A DNA stretch of 46,232 nucleotides from a virus, in IMG/VR virus record IMGVR_UViG_3300040808_002695, positions 1 through 46,232 of that record; one strand, 5' to 3'. The notes beneath the pieces were generated by a model. The model was given only the letters and a program-made list of their open reading frames with translations. It did no database searches and was not told the origin of the DNA. Positions within the stretch are counted from its first letter, which is position 1. Every line of letters starts with the position of its first letter. Below are positions 22,998-32,201 of the stretch, piece after piece. The position numbers and the translations under genes are program-made.

Positions 22998-24871
22998 GTC
23001 AACAAAGGCATAGCTCAGAGATCGTCGTCAGCATCGACGACGCTCAGGTGCAAGAGGCGGCGCGAAAGCTTGAAGAGAGTTTCCAGCGAGTCGGCGAAGC
23101 GGGAGCGCGTGCGATGGAGCAGACCTCCAGAGCGGCGCGACAAACTACGCAGACAATGGCGCAACCTCCTGCACCTCCTGCACCTCCTGCACCTCCTGCG
23201 AAAAAACGAAAACCGAGGAAGAAAAAGCAAACGCCCGAAGAGGAACAGCCACCCGAGGAGACTCCCTCAGAGGAAGGGCCGACACCTCCTCCGAAAAAGA
23301 GAAAACCGAAGAAGAAAAAGCGCCCTCCAGAGGAGCCAGAGGAGCCAGCGGAGCCACCTCCACCCCCAGTATCGCACACAGCTCTCGACGATCTCGGTCC
23401 TGCGGGTATGGCGAACAAGGACCTCGACGACTTAGCCGCGATGGGGCGCAAAATCCAAGCAGCATCAAGAGCTAGGGCTCTCGAGATCGTGCAGAACTAT
23501 GTCCCGCCACCAACCCTCGCACAACGCGCGGGAGCTTATGGGTTAGGGGTAGGCCGAAACCTCGCAGTGGCGAGTCCAGGTATGCTCGCGACAAGTGCTC
23601 AAGGACTCTTCGGAGGTGGAGGGAGCTCAGGTGTTGCGCAGTCTCTCGGAGCTCTAGGAGGCTCAGTCGCAGGAGCGTTCGGTTCTTCTCGCCTCGCTTC
23701 GGGGATCCCTTTTTTGGGGGGCATATTAGGGGGAGCGATCTCTCAACGCGCCGCGAGAACGGGGCAGATCGCGGCACTCGAGCGCCCTCAAACCGAGCTC
23801 GCTTTGAGTGGTGCGCAAGGAGTCCGAGGTGCGCGGAGTCGTTTCGAGCGCTTAGGGATCTCAGGTCTTGAGGGTGTAGGGGCGCTCCGCACATTGTCGC
23901 GGGCGCTCGGTTCTCAATCTCCTCTGTTCGAGAGGGGCAGGATCGGAGCGACCTCTGACTTTCTAGCTGAGTCGATACTCAGAGGCATCGATCCCAGTGC
24001 GATCGGTGGCTTTGTGAGGGGAGGGGCGCTCGGTGGAGGAGCTCGAACGGGGACGGTGGGGTCGATGAGTCTTGCGAACAGGTTGGCAGGCACAGCTCGA
24101 GAGATGAATCTCACAGGTGCAGGTGCGGCTCAACTCCTCGGAATCATCGCCCAAAACACTCAGCGCATCGCGGCGGAGGGTTTGAGCATCGATGAGGAGA
24201 GCGCTGCGAAGTTCATTCGTGGCATAGATAGCGCAGCGCTAGAGGCAGGAGCGCGACAACTTCAGGGCGTCGGAGCTGCGCGAACATTCACGCAATTCGG
24301 CGGAGCTTTGGGAGGTGTAGCTTCAGGGTTTAGAGGTCAGTTTGGGGGCCTCGCACAAGGCGCACTGACAGCCGCGGCGGCGCGTGGTGGAGGAGGACCC
24401 CTCGACGTTCTGCGGAGACTCGAAGATTTCCGTACGAATCCCGAAGGGGCGATCAATGCACTGCGAGGAATAGGCATTGAGGGAGATCTTCTCGAACTCG
24501 CACTCTCGGGGCTGGGCCTGAGTACTCAGCAAGCGGGAATCCTGAGAGTCTCAAGATCTTCCGAGCTAGGGGACCCGATCACGGGCCTAGATCGGGGGAC
24601 CATGAGGAGAGGAATGCAGGTTTCGAGAGCAGTGCAGACCGCAGAAGGTCGCATTCTCCGACAAGTTGAAGCGGATCCTCGGTCACTTCAGACCTTTATT
24701 CAGCTCAATGCGAGACTAGAAGAACTCACTCTCAGTCTCACTAAAGGGGATGGCCCCGTAGTACGCTCGCTCTCTGCGATCGAGACGGGGATCGGGGAAC
24801 TGATGAGGCTTGCGCAGAGTGGCAATATTTCCGCAGAGATAGGACGCGCAATCAGGGAGGCTTTGTTCTGA
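22994..24871 (+). CDS. Tape measure protein with a charged Pro-rich N-terminal region
   Basis: The 625-residue protein starts by ATGA overlap with the preceding frame. It has a helical N-terminus (QVQEAARKLEESFQRVGEAG), then an unusual region (about residues 60-130) alternating Ala-Pro runs, Lys-rich clusters (KKRKPRKKK) and Glu-Pro clusters. A long Gly/Ala-rich body with hydrophobic stretches (about 190-260) follows, then a helical C-terminus. Position after the chaperone, length and Gly/Ala-rich helical body fit a tape measure, which sets tail length and is ejected with DNA. The polyampholyte insert is not usual in the family. Its modest length predicts a fairly short tail. Confidence 0.75.
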   Translation: MSQQRHSSEIVVSIDDAQVQEAARKLEESFQRVGEAGARAMEQTSRAARQTTQTMAQPPAPPAPPAPPAKKRKPRKKKQTPEEEQPPEETPSEEGPTPPPKKRKPKKKKRPPEEPEEPAEPPPPPVSHTALDDLGPAGMANKDLDDLAAMGRKIQAASRARALEIVQNYVPPPTLAQRAGAYGLGVGRNLAVASPGMLATSAQGLFGGGGSSGVAQSLGALGGSVAGAFGSSRLASGIPFLGGILGGAISQRAARTGQIAALERPQTELALSGAQGVRGARSRFERLGISGLEGVGALRTLSRALGSQSPLFERGRIGATSDFLAESILRGIDPSAIGGFVRGGALGGGARTGTVGSMSLANRLAGTAREMNLTGAGAAQLLGIIAQNTQRIAAEGLSIDEESAAKFIRGIDSAALEAGARQLQGVGAARTFTQFGGALGGVASGFRGQFGGLAQGALTAAAARGGGGPLDVLRRLEDFRTNPEGAINALRGIGIEGDLLELALSGLGLSTQQAGILRVSRSSELGDPITGLDRGTMRRGMQVSRAVQTAEGRILRQVEADPRSLQTFIQLNARLEELTLSLTKGDGPVVRSLSAIETGIGELMRLAQSGNISAEIGRAIREALF

Positions 24872-26289
24872 TGTCAATTCGTGTTCGGATTCATAATTAC
24901 AATGAGAGATCTCCCTCAGCGCGACGAGACGGAGCGGAGAAGGCGGTGGAGATCACTTCTCGGCTCAATGATGTTTCGTGGTCGTCTGCGCTCGTTAGCC
25001 CCTACGAGCAAGCACAAGTGAACGTCTCCGTGAGGATTGATGAGCTGAGTGTGTTAGGGATAGGGACTCCACGCAACGAAGGCCAGTCTCCCGCGCTTCA
25101 TGCTTCGGGATGGCTTGAGATTCTTGTGTCCGATGTGCGTGAGTTCTTCGGGCCGATCATCAGCGTGTCAACGGGATTGAGCGTTGATCAAATCGGGAGG
25201 CGCATATCAAAGGGCGTTCAGTTATCTGCGGTATCTTGGCTCTCGTTGCTCGCGCAGCCCTTCAAACTGAGCTCTGATGAATCTCTGCTTACGCGAAACG
25301 GGATCTATGGTTACGAGGAATGGGCGGATATCTTTGAGGCTGTGTTTTCGCAGGGAGCTGCGCTCTCAGTGTCTGAGGGATTTCGGGAAGCGTGGCTCGG
25401 GATCGTGCAACACAGTGCGCCCGACGGCTTAAACTTCTCTAATATCGAGGTCCTCTCAGATTCGGGATATCTCCAAGCTTCGGGAGTCAAGGGGCGCTCA
25501 CTCACGCGAGTCGAGGGGAAGAATATATCTCAGGCTCCCGTTGCATCCTCGGGTTCCTTGTGGTCGATTCTCACCTCCACGTTTCAGCCGACTCCCCAGC
25601 TCATCGAGCTCTTTCCCTTTTGGTCCCAAGGCTCCCCATATCTGATGTATCGTATGAAGCCTCCCGCTCCAGCGAACTCGGAGTATTTCGGACCGCTCGA
25701 CAGACTCCCGAGCGACGGTGAATATCTAGGGATCACGGGCGAAGAGGCGGTTGCACCGCAATCGATCAAACGAGTGACCTCGTATCAAATGAGCTGGAGC
25801 GGAGCGCGTAACAACTACATCGAAGTGACGTCTCCTTATCTCGGAGTATCACAGCTAGCAGGCTTGAACAGTCAACCCATCATCCTTGCTTCAGACATCG
25901 AGAGATATGGACTCTCCAGCCTTGAGATCCCATATCCACTGCTCCGAGATACTCAGGGTAGTCTCCGCGCAGATCTCGAGCGTCTCTCCGCTTATGCGGC
26001 GGCGCTGTACGCAGAAGACCATGCTTTCGCACGAGCTGATCTCGAGGTGCATTTCGCTCCCTCGATCCGCGTAGGTGAGTGGGCTGAGTGGTCGGGATAT
26101 GATGACGACGTGTCTTTTCTGGGCTATGTTTCGCGGATTACGCACCGCGTACACATCGACGCGGAGACGAATAGGACAGTCAAGAAAACCTCACTTCAAC
26201 TCGAGCGCGTCTCTCAGGGACGCAGATCATCGAGAAAAGACGCTCCCGTCCAGGGAGTCGTTACGATAAGATTGGCTGGAGACTCATGA
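24871..26289 (+). CDS. Baseplate hub protein, putative (gp27/gpD-like)
   Basis: The 472-residue protein follows the tape measure and precedes a small OB-fold-like protein, the order seen for hub and spike genes in P2/Mu-like tails. It opens with beta strands (EKAVEITSRLNDVSWSSALV, QAQVNVSVRIDEL, SGWLEILVSD). Near the C-terminus is a second beta unit (DLEVHFAPSIRVGEWAEWSG, FLGYVSRITHRV), the usual place of the hub's last domain. No catalytic motif is visible. The exact family cannot be fixed by eye. Confidence 0.6.
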   Translation: MSIRVRIHNYNERSPSARRDGAEKAVEITSRLNDVSWSSALVSPYEQAQVNVSVRIDELSVLGIGTPRNEGQSPALHASGWLEILVSDVREFFGPIISVSTGLSVDQIGRRISKGVQLSAVSWLSLLAQPFKLSSDESLLTRNGIYGYEEWADIFEAVFSQGAALSVSEGFREAWLGIVQHSAPDGLNFSNIEVLSDSGYLQASGVKGRSLTRVEGKNISQAPVASSGSLWSILTSTFQPTPQLIELFPFWSQGSPYLMYRMKPPAPANSEYFGPLDRLPSDGEYLGITGEEAVAPQSIKRVTSYQMSWSGARNNYIEVTSPYLGVSQLAGLNSQPIILASDIERYGLSSLEIPYPLLRDTQGSLRADLERLSAYAAALYAEDHAFARADLEVHFAPSIRVGEWAEWSGYDDDVSFLGYVSRITHRVHIDAETNRTVKKTSLQLERVSQGRRSSRKDAPVQGVVTIRLAGDS

Positions 26290-26735
26290 TCACTTCGTTC
26301 TATTCCGCCACAGTAACCCGCGTCCATTCGCTCACCGAATACGACGTGAGAACAAACGAGGGAGCCATTTATCGGCGTGTTCCTCTGCGCTCGTTGGGAT
26401 CCTCAATTCATTGTCCTGCAAGGGTTGGGGATGCTGTGCATATCGCGTTTCCACGAGGCCGCTATGATCTCCCGTATATTGTGGGGGCGGAGATTGTTGA
26501 AGATGTAGAAAACGAAATCCTTCGCGCTCAGCCGTTCATCGATTCGCTGTTTTCATATATCGCAGAGCTTGAATCTACGATCACGGCGATGCAAGCACAA
26601 CTCGCAGAAGTGAGCGTTGCGACGGGGCTTAACTTGTCCCCGACGTTCATTGAGGCAACGACTCCTCCCTCCTCATCTAGTGTCGCGAAACGTGAAGCAG
26701 AGGGTACAATCAGCCCAGACCTAAAGATCAAATAG
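26286..26735 (+). CDS. Baseplate spike/assembly OB-fold protein, putative (gpV/gp45-like)
   Basis: The 149-residue product begins with alternating strands (YSATVTRVHSLTEYDVRTNE, YRRVPLRSLG, RVGDAVHIAFPRGRYDLPYI) that match the OB-fold of baseplate spike or hub-plug proteins. A helix and a Ser/Thr/Pro-rich tail follow. There is no long beta-helix spike, so it may be the OB plug only. It overlaps the hub stop by 4 bp. Confidence 0.55.
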   Translation: MITSFYSATVTRVHSLTEYDVRTNEGAIYRRVPLRSLGSSIHCPARVGDAVHIAFPRGRYDLPYIVGAEIVEDVENEILRAQPFIDSLFSYIAELESTITAMQAQLAEVSVATGLNLSPTFIEATTPPSSSSVAKREAEGTISPDLKIK

Positions 26736-26749
26736 ATAGAGAGACTAAG

Positions 26750-28315
26750 ATGAGCAAGAAGACCACCTCTCCTCCATCGATCCCCATTCCCGCGAGCGGG
26801 CGACTCGGATCTCTGCTACGTGTCCCCGTCGATTATCTACTTGAGGTGTATCGCGGTAATCAGATTACGACGATGATCGCCCTCCCAAACACTCCGAACG
26901 CCGTAACTCAGACACGCAATCACGCGACCGAGTTGACCCATACTCTCGGTGACGTAGTACGCGAGCTTTCGCAAAATCACCGCACTGATATTCAACTCCG
27001 AGGAGTCAGCGGATACGCGCAAAGAACAGGGCAAACGAGAGACGGGGGAGTCGTGGTTTCGGGCGGTCGAACAATCCTTGAGGAGTTTGATAAGTTTCTC
27101 GATGACTACCAGCGCGATGCTTCCGCAGATCCTGATAATACGTTCATGGTCTATCGGGCACTAGGCGAGGGGTACGCATTCAAGGTTGAGCCGTTGGTTT
27201 TCCGATGGTCCGAAGACTCCGCAGAGAACCGATTCTCGTACCTCTGGGAACTCACACTCGAAGCGTATGCAGGAGCACCGAAATCTCCACGCCCTTCGAT
27301 CTTCTCTCCTGTGACCGAGGCGATCCGAAAAGCGTCTGAATATATCGCGGCGGGAGCAGGGCTCATCGCGGTCGCGCAAAACGCCGCCACGAACACCCGA
27401 TCAGAATTGGAGGAAGCTCGTAATCTCTTACGCTCGATGTCCGTGGTAGTTAGTACTCTGAGTTCCGCAGTGCGCTCGGTGGATGGAGTATATCGGTTCT
27501 TTTCTCGTGATCTCCCCGCATCATGGGCTCAGCTGAGTCAAAGTTATCTGAGAGCAGTAAGAGATTACGAAGAGCTCACAGCAGACTCGACGCTTGTTGA
27601 CAGTGCCGAACAGCTTAACGTTCTAGCACTCAATACGGCGGGACTGGTCGGCGTGAATCGCCAGAACTTCGAGCGTGCAGGCTTCGGGGAGCGGGCTTTG
27701 GATCGCGTAGTGGAAAACTCAGAAGATCGTCCGCGCTTTCATCGTCAGATCACTCTCCGAGCGGGGGACTCGGTTCAAGCAATCTCAGCGCGTGTTTTTG
27801 GGGATCCCTCGCGCTTCGGGGAACTCATCGCATATAATCGACTCCTCGATGCTACTCATCACGCAGACGGGAGCCCTTTCCGCGCGGGAGATGCGATCTT
27901 TGTTCCTTTCGCAACTTCGGGAGCAGACGATCTAGGCCTCCCTCGGGATGGCGACTTGTTTGGTCGTGATCTCCGAATCGATGCCCGAGGCGATCTTGTG
28001 TTAGGAGAGGAGGACCTCGCACTTGCAGAAGGGCGTCGGAACTTGGAACAGGCGATCAGGTTGCGTCTCCTCTCGACCCAAGGGAGCTCTTGGATCCTTC
28101 CCGCCTATGGGCTCCCCGTAGGCGTAGGAGCTCCGCTCACGTCTCGTGTCGCGTCGTATTGCGCCTCCTCGATTGATGATCAGCTACTTCAGGACGCGAG
28201 GATCGAGAGAGTATCTGATATAGTGATAACCGAAGACGGCGACGTTCTCACCGCTTCCGCAACGCTGACCCCCTTGAGTGGTGGGTCAATGGCTCTCATA
28301 GTTCCTATAGGATAG
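26750..28315 (+). CDS. Fusion of LysM baseplate protein and gp25-like wedge domain
   Basis: The 521-residue protein has three parts. Residues 1-160 are a beta-rich domain (GSLLRVPVDYLLEVYRGNQI). Residues about 160-325 are mainly helical. A LysM unit follows at about 330-386 (QITLRAGDSVQAISARVFG...GDAIFVPF). Residues about 395-521 have the gp25/W pattern of baseplate wedges: DLRIDARGDLVLGEEDLALA, RNLEQAIRLRLLSTQGSSWI and DGDVLTASATLTPLSGGS. LysM proteins and gp25-like proteins are usually separate neighbouring genes. Here one polypeptide carries both, which fixes their 1:1 ratio. The product would link the hub to the wedge ring. Confidence 0.78.
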   Translation: MSKKTTSPPSIPIPASGRLGSLLRVPVDYLLEVYRGNQITTMIALPNTPNAVTQTRNHATELTHTLGDVVRELSQNHRTDIQLRGVSGYAQRTGQTRDGGVVVSGGRTILEEFDKFLDDYQRDASADPDNTFMVYRALGEGYAFKVEPLVFRWSEDSAENRFSYLWELTLEAYAGAPKSPRPSIFSPVTEAIRKASEYIAAGAGLIAVAQNAATNTRSELEEARNLLRSMSVVVSTLSSAVRSVDGVYRFFSRDLPASWAQLSQSYLRAVRDYEELTADSTLVDSAEQLNVLALNTAGLVGVNRQNFERAGFGERALDRVVENSEDRPRFHRQITLRAGDSVQAISARVFGDPSRFGELIAYNRLLDATHHADGSPFRAGDAIFVPFATSGADDLGLPRDGDLFGRDLRIDARGDLVLGEEDLALAEGRRNLEQAIRLRLLSTQGSSWILPAYGLPVGVGAPLTSRVASYCASSIDDQLLQDARIERVSDIVITEDGDVLTASATLTPLSGGSMALIVPIG

Positions 28316-28321
28316 TTAAAT

Positions 28322-29686
28322 ATGTATACACCTCGATCATCACGCGACATCGTGCGTGATCTCGTCGCTCGTGTCGTCGCCCGCACTGACCTCTCCGACA
28401 TAGCGGAGGCTTCAGTGCTCGGCGTGCTTCTGCGAGCCGTAGCGGAACAGATCGCGGACAGTGATGTTCGGCTCTCCCAAATCCGCGATCAATTCACACT
28501 GGGCGGAGCGGGAGGAGTCGATCTCGATGAGCGAGCAGAGGAGCTCGGCATCTCTCGGCTCTCCGCGACCGCCGCGACGGGAATCGTCACAGTCTCACGC
28601 ACATCAACAACCGCTTCTCTCACGATCCCTAGAGGCTCAGTATTCGGGCGATCGAATAGCGATGTGACCTACCTCACGACGAGCGCTCAAAACCTGGCCA
28701 TCGGCGTTGCCTCGCTTGACGTGAACGTCGTCGCCAGTGTGGCGGGAAGCGCGGGTAATTGTGCGCCTCGCGCGATTGATACGATCGTCGAAGCGCCCGA
28801 CGAGATCGTGAGCATTGTTCAGGGAACCGCGTTGAGTAATGCTCAGGATCAGGAGAGTGATGAGGATCTCCGAGCCCGAGCCACCCGACACCTCAACAGC
28901 TTAGCTCGAGCGCAACCCATAGCGCTTGTACATGCCGTGAAATCATACACCGCGAGCGACAATACAAGAGCCACGACAGCGACGCTTTACGAGCCACCCA
29001 ACCGACTTGGATATTGTGAGCTACTGATCGACGACGGGACGGGACTCGGAACCGCGCCACCTACGCGCCCAGGTGCAGATGTGAGTGTTACGTTGAACTC
29101 GGTTCTCGGGCAGGTCATCGGGATCGAGTCTCCTGTGGTCGAGGACCTCTCTGTTTCGGTGGGGTCTTCTTCCTTGCTCGAAGGGCGAGACTTTACGCTG
29201 AACCGAGCTCGAGGGATTCTCACACTCTCCGAATCCGCATCAGTGAGCGCGGGGGACGTCCTCACGATATCGGGTTATCAAGTATACTCGGGCCTGATTA
29301 GTGAGCTTCAGGCATTGATTGACGGAGATATCAGCGACATCTCTTCAGGATATCGTGCGGCGGGAGTCTCCGTTCGCGTGCTCCCCGCTCCCGTTCAGCG
29401 AGTGAGTCTCGATATCCTGATCGTCGCATCTGCGGGGAGTACGCTCACCACGCTCAAGGCGAATGTAGAAGCCGAAGTCTCTGCGTATCTCTCAGCTTTG
29501 GACGCGGGATCCCCAGCGTATCGCGCGGCGATGATCTCGAGAGTCATGGGAGTCGCGGGGGTGCTTAATGCTCAGATCCTAGTCGCAGGGACGAGCAACG
29601 AATCCCCTGATCTCTACCCCTCCACGTCGCGGACAGTCCTCAGAGCAGGTACACTTCGCGCAGTCACCTCGATCTCAGCAGGTTAA
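28322..29686 (+). CDS. Baseplate J-like protein
   Basis: The 454-residue protein has the gpJ arrangement. A helical N-terminus includes SVLGVLLRAVAEQIADSDVR. RAEELGISRLSATAATGIVT and SLTIPRGSVFGRSNSDVTYL follow, then the DQESDEDLRARATRHLNSLA segment that defines the family, and a C-terminal alpha/beta domain (VQRVSLDILIVASAGSTLTT). It forms the wedge that triggers sheath contraction. A 100-residue beta insertion (about 230-330) lies between the core and C-terminal domains. Confidence 0.85.
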   Translation: MYTPRSSRDIVRDLVARVVARTDLSDIAEASVLGVLLRAVAEQIADSDVRLSQIRDQFTLGGAGGVDLDERAEELGISRLSATAATGIVTVSRTSTTASLTIPRGSVFGRSNSDVTYLTTSAQNLAIGVASLDVNVVASVAGSAGNCAPRAIDTIVEAPDEIVSIVQGTALSNAQDQESDEDLRARATRHLNSLARAQPIALVHAVKSYTASDNTRATTATLYEPPNRLGYCELLIDDGTGLGTAPPTRPGADVSVTLNSVLGQVIGIESPVVEDLSVSVGSSSLLEGRDFTLNRARGILTLSESASVSAGDVLTISGYQVYSGLISELQALIDGDISDISSGYRAAGVSVRVLPAPVQRVSLDILIVASAGSTLTTLKANVEAEVSAYLSALDAGSPAYRAAMISRVMGVAGVLNAQILVAGTSNESPDLYPSTSRTVLRAGTLRAVTSISAG

Positions 29687-29688
29687 TT

Positions 29689-31119
29689 ATGGATAAAGTA
29701 AAACTGTATGCTCAAGAACGTCTCGACCTCGACGACGCAAGAGCCCTTCAAACCCTGATCTATGATTATATTCAAGAGGCTCTGGGAGGTCTATTCGGGC
29801 GAGTACGAGGAGCGCTAAGCCTTCCTAGGATCTCCCAGACGGAGAACGGAGGAGCGCCATACATCGAACTGAGTACGTTTCAATTCGTCACGTCTACCCC
29901 TATCTCTGCGAGCGCGAGAAGCGTGAACTCTCCGAGTTCGGGGATCTCGTATAACCAAGAGAAAACGATCGTCGTCACATACGACCCCAGTGAGGAGACC
30001 TCGACTCAGATCAGCATCGACACTGCGCGTGCATATTATCAAGATTACGTCGGCGCGTATCTATGGGCGCGGCCTGTTCAGGTGGATACCGACACTGCGA
30101 CGCGCGTTCAGTGGAGCGTTGCACAAGGAGACGAGGTTGTCTTTAGTGACCAAACCCGAGAAGCGCAGAGAGTAGAGTTCCGCGTTCAAAACTCGGAACC
30201 GTCATACATAGAGGGTGAAGCGGCTTGGGCTCCAATCGCCTACATCACGAGCTGGAGCGACGCGGACAACACAAACAGCGTCGCATATTGGCAGGTCATC
30301 AGCGCATTCGAGCACGTTGATAACCGCACGTGGATGAATGATCATGTCAGCGGCGCGGGAGCGGATCTCACACGAGCTCAGTTGAGCCTCGATACTCCGA
30401 TGACACTGCTCGGATCGTATGCGATGGACGCGGGGAAAAGTCATCGCGTGCTCGGAGTAGCGGATCAGCTTGCAATTCTGCGGTACAAGGTCGCTCAGAT
30501 GCAGGGCTTCGGTGAAGATGACCCATCGAGTACACCGACGAATCGAGCATGGTACGATCAGCCTCTGAGCTCCCTGAATGGATTGAAGACGCGACTCGAT
30601 TCCCGAATTAAACTCGTCTGCATCGCCACGGGACTCGTGCAGATGAGTCTTAGTTCGGGAAGCGAGCCGATCTTTTCCCTGGTCTTTGCAGAGGGTTTCT
30701 CCGCCGCTCGAACATCGACGCTCCGAGGAAACCGCGTGTGTTTGGAGTTCGATTCTTCGGTCACTGGGGAGGACTGGATCGTACACCATGTGGATTTGAC
30801 ACAGCTCGCCTTCGGGATCGTAGACAACGGAGACGGAACATACGATTATAACCGCGTCACGTTCCTCGTAGATAACGATTCTCTGTGGAACGATGTCACA
30901 AGCAACTCCATAAACTATCGACTCGATGATTACGCGACGACATCAGGGCGCGGGATCAACGTTGAACTGCTCGCTCAAGAGCAGGGTAGTGAAGAGGCGA
31001 TATCCCAAACGTATGGAGGCAGCACGCACGCGGATATCATCGGCACTGAGCCCGCAGTGGGTAATCATCAGATTCGTTTCACAGTCGCTGTTTATGCGAA
31101 ACATGGAGATCAAGTATGA
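29689..31119 (+). CDS. Baseplate/tail protein, hypothetical
   Basis: The 476-residue product follows baseplate J. It is beta-rich with many Ser/Thr/Asp (IELSTFQFVTSTPISASARS, DEVVFSDQTREAQRVEFRV). No motif is recognised. Placement suggests a wedge or fibre-attachment protein. The stop overlaps the next start (ATGA). Confidence 0.5.
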   Translation: MDKVKLYAQERLDLDDARALQTLIYDYIQEALGGLFGRVRGALSLPRISQTENGGAPYIELSTFQFVTSTPISASARSVNSPSSGISYNQEKTIVVTYDPSEETSTQISIDTARAYYQDYVGAYLWARPVQVDTDTATRVQWSVAQGDEVVFSDQTREAQRVEFRVQNSEPSYIEGEAAWAPIAYITSWSDADNTNSVAYWQVISAFEHVDNRTWMNDHVSGAGADLTRAQLSLDTPMTLLGSYAMDAGKSHRVLGVADQLAILRYKVAQMQGFGEDDPSSTPTNRAWYDQPLSSLNGLKTRLDSRIKLVCIATGLVQMSLSSGSEPIFSLVFAEGFSAARTSTLRGNRVCLEFDSSVTGEDWIVHHVDLTQLAFGIVDNGDGTYDYNRVTFLVDNDSLWNDVTSNSINYRLDDYATTSGRGINVELLAQEQGSEEAISQTYGGSTHADIIGTEPAVGNHQIRFTVAVYAKHGDQV

Positions 31120-32201
31120 TCATCGCTTATGCTTCCGCAAACGCGGATCCCATCAACAACCCTCTCTCAGATGCAGAGGTAGACCTAGCCACCGCAACAA
31201 CTCCCGCTACCGTCTCTATCTACGGAGACGCAGTGGACACAGAGGACGCGGGGGCGTCGTTTTCATTTGCTTGGACTCTCCTTGATCCAACGAGCGGACC
31301 CGTTCTCAGCGCGACGAATACGCAGAATATTACAGTGTCGAACATCAGTGCTTGGCACAATATCCGCCTTCATCTCGTCGCCACCAACACGGCGACGAGC
31401 GCGACGAGTGAGACGGATATCCTCTTAGCTCCCTCAGCCTCGTTTGTGGAGATCCGAGTGCTCTCGGAGCTAAGAGGTATCCAGAAGGTCGCAAAGGGGT
31501 CGAGAAGTTGGCACCCCGCGCTTGAAGATTGGGCCGATGCAATCGAGACACCTATCAACGTAAATGACCTCAGCGACGTGTCGAACGCGACAGGTGCGGA
31601 GCTCGACAAGCTCCGAAGCGGATCCCTTGCGGAGATCTCGGGGAGCGTACTGCACACTCATTCAGGTTCACATGTGAACGATGCAACAACAGGCGCGGCG
31701 GGCGTAGTCCAGCTCGAAGAGGCGAGTGACGCGACAGGAACTCCGAGAGTCTTAACACAAGAACACATCATCTACTCAGCTCACGTTTCCGCCTCCATCG
31801 AGGCCGACGGGACGCGACACAATGAGATCATCGCTACCAGCGACGCGGGCGATCAGATCGCCTTGTGTGTGTTCGTTCCCAAGCGTCACGCGATCAAAGT
31901 ACATGGAATCTCGATCGCGCTCCAAAACTGCGGCGCCACTAACACTGATTACATCTTCAAAGTAAGTGCTGTGACAAGCAGCGAATATGAGGCGAACAAC
32001 CTCAACGCTAACGTGATCGCGACGTTTACAGTCTCCCCGAGCGCGGCGGGCTCAGCAGTATATCACCACGAAGGCTTCGCGACACCTCTCTCCGTTGGCG
32101 CAGGCGCGGTTTTGGCTTTGTGGCTCGACAGTTCCCCAGCTTCGGGGAGCGGGGGACAAGGCTTGAATGTGACCGTTGAGTCTACGAGGAGCGTGACATG
32201 A
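31116..32201 (+). CDS. Tail fibre-like protein with Ig/PKD-like N-terminus
   Basis: The 361-residue product starts with an Ig/PKD-like beta domain (ATVSIYGDAVDTEDAGASFS, then ITVSNISAWHNIRLHLVATN). A fibre segment (NDLSDVSNATGAELDKL) and GAAGVVQLEEASDATGTPRV, a phage tail-collar/fibre repeat pattern, come next. A compact beta C-terminus (HAIKVHGISIALQNCG) ends it. The modular order fits a short fibre or host-recognition protein of the baseplate. It is coupled by ATGA to both neighbours. Confidence 0.6.
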   Translation: MIIAYASANADPINNPLSDAEVDLATATTPATVSIYGDAVDTEDAGASFSFAWTLLDPTSGPVLSATNTQNITVSNISAWHNIRLHLVATNTATSATSETDILLAPSASFVEIRVLSELRGIQKVAKGSRSWHPALEDWADAIETPINVNDLSDVSNATGAELDKLRSGSLAEISGSVLHTHSGSHVNDATTGAAGVVQLEEASDATGTPRVLTQEHIIYSAHVSASIEADGTRHNEIIATSDAGDQIALCVFVPKRHAIKVHGISIALQNCGATNTDYIFKVSAVTSSEYEANNLNANVIATFTVSPSAAGSAVYHHEGFATPLSVGAGAVLALWLDSSPASGSGGQGLNVTVESTRSVT

